From positions 1 to 8,520 of the forward strand of contig JADLCW010000170.1 of NCBI GenBank assembly GCA_020847015.1: DNA of 8,520 nucleotides. The letters run 5' to 3'. Origin of the DNA: Thermomicrobiales bacterium. Its GTDB lineage: Bacteria; Chloroflexota; Chloroflexia; Thermomicrobiales; UBA6265. The translations under genes were made by a program, and so were the position numbers. Numbering within the stretch: the first letter of the stretch is position 1; every line of letters starts with the position of its first letter. This document shows, one piece after another, positions 1 to 5,874 of this stretch. Below the pieces are notes generated by a model, which did not search any database, was not told where the DNA came from, and saw nothing but the letters and a program-made list of their open reading frames with translations.

Positions 1-102
1 GCGACGGCCCACCCGCGCGGGAAACCGTTCCTGTTCGGAACGATACCAGCCGCACCGGAGCTTGTGAAGATTCGCGGTTACCCGCGGGGCGGTCCGTTGG
101 GC

Positions 103-1539
103 CTACCCCTTCGGCGCCGCGATGTAGGGCGAGTCAGCGCCGGCGCCGGCCAGCAGCTCATCCCGTAGCGATTCATACCCGGTGCGGCCCATCAGCGCGT
201 AGGTGGCGTTCTTCCCGGCCTCGACGCCCGGCTGCCCGAACGGATCGACTCCATAGAGCGCGCCGGCCATCACCGTCTGCAGCTCGTACAGGAAGAAGAA
301 CTCCCCGACCGCGGCCGCATCGATCACCGGCGTGGTGATCGTGTAGTTCGGCCGCCGCGCCTGCGTCAGCGCCCAGGCGGTTGCCAGCGCTTCACGGTCG
401 ATCAGCTGCCCCAGCTCGGCGCCCCGCAGGTAGGCCAGCTCGCCGATCGACGCCGGCGGCTCGGCGATGGCGACCTGGTTTCGGTACTCGCCCGCGCGGA
501 TGATCGAGATCACCTTGTCGTTCGGGCCTTCGGTGTAGAGCTGGATCTGCGAATGCTGGTCGATGGCGCCTAACGCCTTGATCGGCGTCTGGCCGGCGAA
601 CACCTCTTCACCGCTCACCGAGAGGCGCTTGCCCAGACTCTCCGCCCAGAGTTGGCGGAACCAGTCGCTGATGCCGAACAGCGCATCCGCGTAGGGCATC
701 GTGACCAGCATCGCCTTGCCCCGCTCGGTATCGGCGAGGTAGTTCAGCGCGGCCAGGAGATAGGCCGGGTTCCGGCGCAGATCGGGCGTCTTGCTGCGCT
801 CGCGCATCGCCGCCGCTCCCGCCAGCAGGCCGTGGATATCGACACCACAGAGCGCGGCCGGGATCATGCCGACCGCACTCAGCACGGTCTGCCGCCCGTC
901 GACCCCCGGCGGCACCGGAAAGGTTTCGTACCCTTCCTCGTCAGCCAGCTGCCGCAGCAAACCCTCTTTCGGATCGGTGGTGGCGACGATCTGCTTGCGG
1001 GCCTGCTCCTTGCCGACCGCCCCGTCCAGCGCTTCGAGCGCGACCAGGAAATTGGCCATCGTCTCGGCGGTCTGGCCCGATTTCGTGACGACATTGATGA
1101 GGGTGTTCGGCAGATCAACGATGTCGAGCGTGGCCCGCATCTTCTCGGGATCGGGGTTGTCGAGCACGAAGAAGCGCGGTCCGCCCCGTTGCTCGTCCGG
1201 CAGCAGGTTCCGGTAGGGATTGGCCAGCGCCTGGATCGTGGCGATCGCCCCGAGCGAGGAGCCGCCGATGCCGATCAGGATGTAATCGCGGTACTGTCCC
1301 CGGGCCCGCTCCGCAAAGGCCGTGATCCGGTCGGCAAGGGCGGTATCGTCCGGCAGGTCCATCCACTTCTGGCCACCGGCATCGTGCTCGGCGGTGATCC
1401 GCTCGTGCTCGCTGGCGACCTTCCCGGCGATGGCGTCGAGCTGGGCCGGGGTCAGGCCATGCTCCTCACCGATCGCGTCGGCCATGACGTTGCGGTAATC
1501 GATCGTGAGCCGTGACGCGGGGGAATTCGATGCGGACAA
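103..1539 (-). CDS. pgi: Glucose-6-phosphate isomerase
   Basis: Interconverts glucose 6-phosphate and fructose 6-phosphate in the cytoplasm (glycolysis and gluconeogenesis). The 478-residue product carries the first sugar-isomerase (SIS) domain with the GIGGSSLG phosphate loop near residues 90-97, a VTKSGQTAET serine/threonine loop near 151-160, and DGRQTVLSAVG near 214-224. Likely catalytic residues by family comparison are Glu300 (in WAESLGK), His329 (in IDQHSQ) and Lys443 (in GVEAGK). The start is a TTG at 1539, chosen because AAGGAGG lies 7 nt upstream; the longer frame from a GTG at 1602 would add 21 poorly conserved-looking residues and place this ribosome site inside the gene. The length is between short archaeal/bacterial (about 450) and long (about 550) forms, typical of the shorter bacterial branch. 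It follows the BFD-protein gene by 108 nt on the same strand but is probably functionally unrelated to that operon. The family call is secure; the start is likely. Confidence 0.93.
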   Translation of the reverse strand: MSASNSPASRLTIDYRNVMADAIGEEHGLTPAQLDAIAGKVASEHERITAEHDAGGQKWMDLPDDTALADRITAFAERARGQYRDYILIGIGGSSLGAIATIQALANPYRNLLPDEQRGGPRFFVLDNPDPEKMRATLDIVDLPNTLINVVTKSGQTAETMANFLVALEALDGAVGKEQARKQIVATTDPKEGLLRQLADEEGYETFPVPPGVDGRQTVLSAVGMIPAALCGVDIHGLLAGAAAMRERSKTPDLRRNPAYLLAALNYLADTERGKAMLVTMPYADALFGISDWFRQLWAESLGKRLSVSGEEVFAGQTPIKALGAIDQHSQIQLYTEGPNDKVISIIRAGEYRNQVAIAEPPASIGELAYLRGAELGQLIDREALATAWALTQARRPNYTITTPVIDAAAVGEFFFLYELQTVMAGALYGVDPFGQPGVEAGKNATYALMGRTGYESLRDELLAGAGADSPYIAAPKG

Positions 1540-1546
1540 TGCGGTG

Positions 1547-1554
1547 CCTCCTTC
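1547..1554 (-). promoter_or_regulatory. Ribosome binding site deciding the TTG start of pgi
   Basis: Read on the minus strand this is GAAGGAGG, an almost perfect complement of the 16S rRNA 3' end, 7 nt before TTG at 1539. No comparable site precedes the GTG at 1602. It therefore sets the start of the isomerase gene. Confidence 0.75.
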
Positions 1555-1647
1555 GCCAGCCGACCAGCCGGGCCAATCGTTCTCTGCCGGCGATGGTAGC
1601 ACGCGACCGTTTCCGGACCTGCAAATCAGGCAACGTCCCCCGGGGAT

Positions 1648-1935
1648 CTACGGCTCCGGCGACGTGGCTTCCAGCTCGGCGAGCGAGATCAATCGGGCCG
1701 GGGGCCGGGCAGTCATCGGCGCGATCTCCGCGATCGGCTGTCCGGACGCCGCCAGCATCGCCGTCATCTGCGGCACGCAGTAGATCCCCTGGCAGAGTCC
1801 CATCCCGGCGCGGGTCATCCGCTTGATATCGTTGATCGTGGTCGCCCCGTTGGCGATCGCCGCCTCCGCCGCCGCTTCCGTGACCTCATAGCAGCGGCAG
1901 AGCATCACCGGTTGATCCTGATCCCGGTCCATCAT
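1648..1935 (-). CDS. BFD-type [2Fe-2S] protein, small subunit of an amino-acid oxidase-like complex
   Basis: The 95-residue protein has a bacterioferritin-associated-ferredoxin-like (Fer2_BFD) domain. Cluster ligands are visible as C13-x-C15 (LCRCYEV) and C48-x4-C53 (GLCQGIYC). The segment TRAGMGLCQG is characteristic of the BFD domain of octopine/nopaline oxidase, HcnB and hydroxyproline dehydrogenase alpha subunits, where it normally forms the C-terminus of the FAD protein. Here it is a free-standing gene. Its ATG overlaps the TGA of the upstream FAD gene (ATGA), with a GGGGAG site 7 nt before, so the two are translationally coupled; a second in-frame ATG follows directly. The role is inferred: electron relay between the FAD subunit and an acceptor. 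The C-terminal 30 residues are Pro/Ala-rich and carry no motif I recognise. Confidence 0.88.
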   Translation of the reverse strand: MMDRDQDQPVMLCRCYEVTEAAAEAAIANGATTINDIKRMTRAGMGLCQGIYCVPQMTAMLAASGQPIAEIAPMTARPPARLISLAELEATSPEP

Positions 1936-2924
1936 CGCTCTACTCCCCTCGCCCGCACCGCTTCGACCGCGTGCTGCGTCCAGCTTGCCCGCACCTGCCC
2001 CGCCGCCGTCGCGCGCTTCGGATCAAGCGCGGCCAGCGCATCGATCGCCCGGTTCAGGTCATCGTCGCTCGTCAGACCGAGCGAGGCTGCGGCCGCAATA
2101 CCGGCCAGCTCACCCTCCGCGATGTGCGCTTCGACTGCCCCGCGACCCGCCGCGCCGCCGCAGACGAACGTTCCCGGCACGGACATTTCCTGTGAAACGG
2201 ACCGCTGCGGCACGAACCCGCCAAGCGCTTCGCAATATCCCGTTTCGCACTCGAGCATCAGCGCCGGTGCGATATCCGGTTGCGTTCCCGCGCAGATGGC
2301 GACCAGATCCGTGTCGATCACCGACACGTCGTGACCGGCCTGGATGCCCGCCACGACGCCGCCCCGCTCGTGCACGATCGGCCGGCCGGCGATGCGCGCG
2401 GTGACGGCCCCGCCGGCTCGCTCGATCGCTCCGGCAACCTCATCCGCCATCGCCGCATCGTCGCCGACCAGCGCCACTCGCTTCCCGCCCGGCCAAACCC
2501 GGTGCAGGTGCAACATTCGCAGGAGACCACTACCGGTCATCACCCCGGGCAGGTCGCTGCCAGGGAACGCCACCGCCAGATCGGTCTCGCCGCTGGCGAT
2601 CACCACCCGCCCGGCGCTGACCACGCCGGAGACGGCCGGCCCCGAAACGGTCAGCGCGAAGCCCGGGTAGATTCCCCAGACAACGGATGCGGGCGCCAGC
2701 GTCGCGCCGGCGCGACGCGCCGTTTCGGCCAGCGTATGGGCGAGTTCCGTCGCCGAAACGGCCGCGCCGTCATATGTCACATTGACCGCGCGATATCGCA
2801 ACTGCCCGCCACAACCGCGGTTCTCGTCGAACAGCACTGTCCGCGCGCCGGAACCTGCCGCCGCCGCTGCCGCGGACAGCCCCGCCGGGCCGCCGCCGAT
2901 GACGGCGACGTCATAGTCGCTCAT
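1932..2924 (-). CDS. FAD/NAD(P)-dependent oxidoreductase, HcnB/OoxA-like subunit
   Basis: The 330-residue flavoprotein starts with a Rossmann FAD motif, VAVIGGGPAGLSAA (GxGxxG at 10-15), followed by an acidic end of the second strand (FDEN, 32-35) and a GCGGQ segment typical of the HcnB/OoxA group. A central segment at 146-165 occupies the place of a second dinucleotide fold. A C-terminal VCGGAAGRGAVEAHIAEGELAG (254-275) matches the usual FAD-closing stretch. Known relatives (HcnB, octopine oxidase A, D-hydroxyproline dehydrogenase) are about 450-480 residues because they carry a BFD domain at the end; here that domain is the next gene. It overlaps the ferredoxin gene upstream and the BFD gene downstream by 4 nt each (ATGA), showing one operon. 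The substrate cannot be read from the sequence. Odd points: the second nucleotide loop is GDDAAM rather than GxGxxG, and the usual GD of the last motif is GG. Confidence 0.88.
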   Translation of the reverse strand: MSDYDVAVIGGGPAGLSAAAAAAGSGARTVLFDENRGCGGQLRYRAVNVTYDGAAVSATELAHTLAETARRAGATLAPASVVWGIYPGFALTVSGPAVSGVVSAGRVVIASGETDLAVAFPGSDLPGVMTGSGLLRMLHLHRVWPGGKRVALVGDDAAMADEVAGAIERAGGAVTARIAGRPIVHERGGVVAGIQAGHDVSVIDTDLVAICAGTQPDIAPALMLECETGYCEALGGFVPQRSVSQEMSVPGTFVCGGAAGRGAVEAHIAEGELAGIAAAASLGLTSDDDLNRAIDALAALDPKRATAAGQVRASWTQHAVEAVRARGVER

Positions 2925-3259
2925 CGGTCTCCGCCTTCCCGCTCGCCCCAGACGCCAACGCCGTGCTGGGTTTCGACCCGCATCCCGTCACGCAGCGGGG
3001 TGACGCAGGCCATCACGTTCGGCACGCCATCGACCCTCACCTGGCAATCACTGCACCGGCCCGCGAAGCAGAACCCGCCGCGCGGCCGGCCGGTGCGCGG
3101 CATGGTCCTGAAGATCCGTGCGCCGTTGGCAAAGAGCGCCGCCGCCAGCGTCTCCCCCGCGTAGCCCGAGCAGGCGCGGCCATCGAACGTAAACGACAAA
3201 GTTTCCGCCCCGGTCAGACCATCTGCCCCGGCAAGCGCGTCAATCCGCAGATCAGCCAC
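2921..3259 (-). CDS. Small (2Fe-2S) ferredoxin-like subunit (Fer2_4), HcnA-like
   Basis: The 112-residue protein has the Fer2_4 fold seen in HcnA, sarcosine oxidase alpha N-termini and hydroxyproline dehydrogenase small subunits: a beta-grasp start (FTFDGRACSGYAGETLAAAL) and cluster ligands C64-x4-C69-x2-C72-x12-C85 (FCFAGRCSDC ... NVMACVTP). The start is a GTG at 3259 preceded at 9 nt by AAGGAGG; an ATG at 3292 is in frame, but its extra 11 residues span that ribosome site. The stop overlaps the ATG of the FAD gene by 4 nt. It is the first gene of a three-gene operon and faces away from the aminotransferase gene. Likely role: electron transfer within a heteromeric amino-acid or amine dehydrogenase. 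No catalytic (D-amino-acid-oxidase-like) subunit is encoded next to it. Confidence 0.87.
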   Translation of the reverse strand: MADLRIDALAGADGLTGAETLSFTFDGRACSGYAGETLAAALFANGARIFRTMPRTGRPRGGFCFAGRCSDCQVRVDGVPNVMACVTPLRDGMRVETQHGVGVWGEREGGDR

Positions 3260-3268
3260 GCGGGTGTG

Positions 3269-3275
3269 CCTCCTT
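3269..3275 (-). promoter_or_regulatory. Ribosome binding site deciding the GTG start of the ferredoxin-like gene
   Basis: AAGGAGG on the minus strand, 9 nt before GTG at 3259. It lies inside the longer possible frame from 3292, which argues that the longer frame is not used. Confidence 0.65.
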
Positions 3276-3328
3276 CTCGCCATCTGTTGCATGCCGGGAC
3301 GATGATGAGGGAGCGCGTTCGCAGCGTC

Positions 3329-3357
3329 ACTGCAGGATCGACGCGCCCAGATGTCAA
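3329..3357 (-). promoter_or_regulatory. Candidate promoter for the ferredoxin-FAD-BFD operon
   Basis: On the minus strand a perfect TTGACA -35 box (3357-3352) is followed after 17 nt by TGCAGT (3334-3329), a weak 3-of-6 match to the -10 consensus. It would give a leader of about 60 nt before the GTG start. The -35 match and spacing support it; the -10 does not. Confidence 0.35.
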
Positions 3358-3377
3358 GCCGGGCCGGGTGGGGGCGC

Positions 3378-3383
3378 TATACT
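3378..3383 (+). promoter_or_regulatory. Candidate -10 box for the aminotransferase gene
   Basis: TATACT, a 5-of-6 match to TATAAT, stands out in a very GC-rich stretch about 115 nt before the aminotransferase ATG. No good -35 box is seen at 16-18 nt upstream, so it may depend on an activator. Confidence 0.35.
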
Positions 3384-3419
3384 TCCCGAAACCAATCGGG
3401 GGCCAATCGCCAACGAGGG

Positions 3420-3435
3420 TCGGGAACGTTCCCGA
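3420..3435. promoter_or_regulatory. Perfect 16-bp palindrome, candidate operator
   Basis: TCGGGAACGTTCCCGA reads the same on both strands, with no spacer and a central CG. The shape resembles LacI/GalR-family operators. It lies between the candidate TATACT box and the aminotransferase start, where a bound repressor would block transcription, and within the region shared with the divergent oxidase operon. No regulator gene is present in the window. Confidence 0.5.
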
Positions 3436-3496
3436 GTCGTATCCGTGTGGATCGAAGACTTGCCCGGGCCCCCGTGAGTCAAGGAGTTGTCGCATC

Positions 3497-4909
3497 ATGG
3501 TCAAGGCGCCGGTTAATACGGACGTGTCGCAAGCGGGAGTCGCATCGCCACCGGCGCATGCACTTGAGCGCGATGCGCTTGAGCATGTCTGGATTCATCA
3601 GACGCCGTGGGTCGAGCTCGCGGAGCGAGACGGCATGCGCGTCTTCGAAAAGGGCGAGGGGATCTACCTCTACGACGTCCGCGGCCGCAAGTACATCGAT
3701 GGCATCTCCGGCCTCTGGGTCGTCAATGCCGGTCACGGCCGGCAGGAGATCGCCGAGGCGATGGCCGAGCAGGCCCGGAAGCTCTCCTATGCCTCCGCCT
3801 CGTCGTACACCACGGTACCGGCCGTTGAGCTGGCCGCGAAGATCGCCGAAAAGACCCCCGGCGATCTGAGCCGCGTCTTCTTCTCCTCCGGCGGCTCGGA
3901 AGCGGTGGAAACCGCCATCAAGATCGCCAAACAGGTCCAGGCGATGCGCGGCTTCTCCCGCCGCTACAAGATCATCGCCCGCCGCGGCTCCTACCACGGC
4001 ATGACCCACGGCGCGATGAGCCTGACCGCCTCCCGCAACGAGAACCACTTCGGCCCGTTCATGTACGGCGTCTCCCACGTGCCGCACCCCAACCGCTACA
4101 ACTCCGATTTCGGGGTCGAGGGCGAGCAGGCCGACATCATGGCCGCGAAGTACGTCGAGCAGGAGATCATCGCCCAGGGGCCGGAGACGGTCGCCGCGGT
4201 GATCGCCGAGCCGGTCTCCAGCGCCGCCGGCGTGCACGTGCCGTCGAAGGTCTACTGGAAGATGCTGCGCGAGATTTGCGACCGCCACGGTGTGCTGCTG
4301 ATCGCGGATGAGGTCATCAACGGCTGGGGCCGCACCGGCAAGTATTTCGCGATGGAGCACTACGGTGTCACCCCGGACATCATGACGATGGCCAAGGGGC
4401 TCTCCTCCGGCTATGCGCCGATCGCCGCCACCATCGTCCGCCCGTCGGTGTTCGAGGTCTTCCAGAACAACAAGGAGGCCTACCTCGGCCACCTGCTCAC
4501 CTTCGGCGGGCACCCCGTGGCCGCCGCCGCCGCGGTCAAGAACATCGAGATCTTCGAGCAGGAGCAGCTACCCGAGCGCGCGGCGGAGATGGGCGACTAC
4601 CTGATGGCCCGCCTGGAAGAGCTCCGCGCCCACCCGACGGTCGGCGATGTGCGCGGCGTCGGTCTCCTGACCGGCGTCGAACTGGTCAAGAACAAGGCGA
4701 CCAGGGAATCGTTTGGCCGCGGGCACAAGTTCACTGACCGCATCACCCAGCTGCTCGATGAGCGCGGCCTGATCACCCGCGTCTGGGCGGTCGCCCACAT
4801 CGCCCCGCCGCTGACCGTGACGAAGGACGAGATCGACACCATGGTCACCATGCTTGATGAGGCGCTCACGATCGCCGAAGGCGAATTCGCCGGCGAGATC
4901 ACGAGCTAG
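3497..4909 (+). CDS. Class III PLP-dependent aminotransferase (omega-amino-acid/amine type)
   Basis: The 470-residue cytoplasmic enzyme transfers an amino group, probably from a terminal amine or omega-amino acid to a keto acid. Class III features appear in order: an N-terminal YLYDVRGRKYIDGISGLWVVNAGHG-like opening, the PLP phosphate loop SSGGSEAVETAIK, the YHGMTHGAMS loop, Asp271 in LLIADEVINGWGRTG (binds the PLP pyridine nitrogen), Lys300 in MAKGLSSGY (Schiff-base lysine), and TFGGHPVAAAAAV near the C-terminal domain. Length is normal (430-470). The ATG at 3497 is chosen because AAGGAG lies 10 nt upstream and the open frame before it is poor in conserved sequence. It diverges from the ferredoxin-FAD-BFD operon across a 237-bp region and ends at a strong terminator, so it is a single-gene unit. 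Candidate relatives are putrescine-, beta-alanine- or taurine-pyruvate aminotransferases; the substrate cannot be decided from sequence. Confidence 0.93.
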   Translation: MVKAPVNTDVSQAGVASPPAHALERDALEHVWIHQTPWVELAERDGMRVFEKGEGIYLYDVRGRKYIDGISGLWVVNAGHGRQEIAEAMAEQARKLSYASASSYTTVPAVELAAKIAEKTPGDLSRVFFSSGGSEAVETAIKIAKQVQAMRGFSRRYKIIARRGSYHGMTHGAMSLTASRNENHFGPFMYGVSHVPHPNRYNSDFGVEGEQADIMAAKYVEQEIIAQGPETVAAVIAEPVSSAAGVHVPSKVYWKMLREICDRHGVLLIADEVINGWGRTGKYFAMEHYGVTPDIMTMAKGLSSGYAPIAATIVRPSVFEVFQNNKEAYLGHLLTFGGHPVAAAAAVKNIEIFEQEQLPERAAEMGDYLMARLEELRAHPTVGDVRGVGLLTGVELVKNKATRESFGRGHKFTDRITQLLDERGLITRVWAVAHIAPPLTVTKDEIDTMVTMLDEALTIAEGEFAGEITS

Positions 4910-4941
4910 CAGCTAGCCTCCGCACATTTCAACGGAAACGA

Positions 4942-4983
4942 ACAGGACCGGACCGGGCGATCTGCCGGGTCCGGCCTGTTTTT
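4942..4983 (+). terminator. Intrinsic terminator of the aminotransferase gene
   Basis: A long GC-rich stem pairs ACAGG (4942-4946) with CCTGT (4975-4979) and CCGGACC (4948-4954) with GGTCCGG (4968-4974), with one bulged A at 4947. It is followed by five T residues (4979-4983). It lies 33 nt after the aminotransferase stop. On the opposite strand the hairpin is followed by TTCGTTTCC, so weak two-way action is possible. Confidence 0.9.
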
Positions 4984-4993
4984 GATTACCGAA

Positions 4994-5362
4994 CTTTCCA
5001 GAAGGGAAAGAAGATCTCATCTGCGAACGGGTGCGTCATGCTCGCCCGGAGATCCGAATCCGGGCTACTCCAGAACACCCCTCCGGGGTTCAAAAGACGC
5101 CGCTCGCTCGGTGCGTTCAAGCTCCGGCGGAGCGTTCTTGGCGTAGCCACGGGTCGGATCCCGTGGCGTCGCCGAAACGACTCACGAGGGCATCGGGGCC
5201 GTTCAAATGAGTTGTGGGTCAAAATGGGCGTCGCATCTCGGGGCGAACACCGCGACGACCAACGAGGTTTCCATCCAACGCGGGAAGACGCACTCCAGCC
5301 CCAGCGGGGCTTCGCGCGTGTCAGCCCGGTCCTTCAGGGCCGGGCATCGGCTGAAGGCCGAT
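4994..5362. other. Gene-free segment with a series of short hairpins
   Basis: No frame here looks like a protein gene on either strand. At least eight inverted repeats follow one another: 4994-5010 (6-bp stem), 5044-5065 (GCCCGGA/TCCGGGC, 7 bp), 5077-5089 (5 bp), 5121-5133 (GCTCC/GGAGC, 5 bp), 5146-5167 (GCCACGGG/CCCGTGGC, 8 bp), 5297-5311 (AGCCCC/GGGGCT, 6 bp), 5324-5345 (9 bp, loop TTCA) and 5346-5362 (ATCGGC/GCCGAT, 6 bp). The segment lies between the aminotransferase terminator and the stop of the converging zinc-ribbon gene. It could be a structured RNA, a decayed insertion element, or a mixture. The stems are seen directly; the function is unknown. Confidence 0.5.
5297..5362. repeat. 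Three adjacent hairpins resembling an IS200/IS605-type end
   Basis: Three stem-loops lie within 66 nt: AGCCCC-AGC-GGGGCT, then the 9-bp stem GCCCGGTCC-TTCA-GGGCCGGGC (one T-G pair), then ATCGGC-TGAAG-GCCGAT, the last two directly abutting. Short stems of the form CCC...CCTTCAGGG...GGG are familiar from the ends of IS200/IS605 (tnpB) elements. No transposase or recognisable tnpB frame is present, so at most this is a relic or a non-autonomous copy. The third hairpin ends 9 nt before the stop codon of the zinc-ribbon gene; none has a T-run on the minus strand, so they are not standard terminators. Confidence 0.4.
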
Positions 5363-5371
5363 ACTTGCCGC

Positions 5372-5842
5372 TTACCGCCCTCGCCGGGCCGCGTAGCACT
5401 CCCGGCAGTAGACCGGGCGGCCGCTGCGGGGCTGGAAGGGCACCTCGGTGTCCTTGCCGCAGGCGGCGCAGGTGGCGTGGTACGCCACGCGCGGGCCGCG
5501 CGGCGGACGGTGGGAGCCGCCGGCAACAAGCCCATACGAGGAGCCATTGCTCACCTCGACCCAGCTGCTCGATTCCCGCACCGATTCGTAGCCCGAGATC
5601 AGCGTGGCGTTTCGCTCGGCCCGCCGTAGCGCGCGGCAGGAGCCGCACCGCACCGGCTGGCGAATACCCCGCTCGGCGTAAAACCGTTGTTCCGCGACGG
5701 TGAAGGAGAAGGTGTCGCCGCAGTCAACGCAGGCGACCTGAAGATCGTTCAAAAACCTTGTTTCACCCGCGCGCCCGGATTGGACGCGTCTTGCCTCAAG
5801 ATCGATTGAAGCGCCGCTCGCTTCCGGCGGCGATTGTGACAT
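5372..5842 (-). CDS. Double zinc-ribbon protein of unknown function
   Basis: The 156-residue protein has two four-cysteine zinc-binding modules. The first (C38-x2-C41 ... C66-x2-C69, with DTFSFTVAEQRFYAERG between) matches the 'probable zinc-ribbon' family zf-trcl, marked by the EQ-x-FY core and the RCxxCR end. The second (C125-x2-C128-x17-C146-x2-C149, ACGKDTEVPFQPRSGRPVYC) is the CxxC-x17-CxxC module often found with it in Chloroflexota and candidate phyla. The linker (about 80-120) is Ser/Gly-rich. No signal peptide or TM segment is seen, so it is probably cytoplasmic, perhaps nucleic-acid-binding. It starts 32 nt after the anti-sigma stop on the same strand, with only a weak GGTGG site before the ATG, so it may be co-transcribed and partly coupled with that gene. 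Its function is not known. Confidence 0.82.
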   Translation of the reverse strand: MSQSPPEASGASIDLEARRVQSGRAGETRFLNDLQVACVDCGDTFSFTVAEQRFYAERGIRQPVRCGSCRALRRAERNATLISGYESVRESSSWVEVSNGSSYGLVAGGSHRPPRGPRVAYHATCAACGKDTEVPFQPRSGRPVYCRECYAARRGR

Positions 5843-5874
5843 ATCACGCGGCCACCGGTCGATACCCGGACCCG

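Noticed and set aside
26..42. Hairpin CGTTCC/GGAACG downstream of pgi as a terminator
   Set aside because: The stem is only 6 bp and on the minus strand it is followed by GTTTCCC, with no real T-run.
652..1515. Long open frame on the plus strand opposite pgi
   Set aside because: It is fully antisense to a clear isomerase gene, its protein is Arg/Gly-rich with no motif, and long antisense frames are expected at this GC content.
1540..1602. Longer pgi start at a GTG (1602)
   Set aside because: The AAGGAGG site 7 nt before TTG at 1539 would fall inside the gene, and the 21 extra residues resemble nothing in the family.
2963..3496. N-terminal extension of the aminotransferase frame
   Set aside because: The frame is open but overlaps the opposite-strand ferredoxin gene, has no aminotransferase-like sequence, and a ribosome site precedes the ATG at 3497.
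3479..4513. Long open frame on the minus strand opposite the aminotransferase
   Set aside because: It mirrors the aminotransferase codons, giving a low-complexity His/Asp/Gly/Val-rich product with no domain; a codon-bias shadow.
5168..5300. Possible remnant of a tnpB C-terminus beside the IS200/IS605-like hairpins
   Set aside because: Plus-strand frames here show no CxxC...CxxC zinc finger or RDxNAAxN motif, so no protein relic can be supported.
4984..5371. T-box or other known riboswitch in the hairpin-rich segment
   Set aside because: I find no T-box antiterminator core or other riboswitch signature, and no gene follows on the plus strand.
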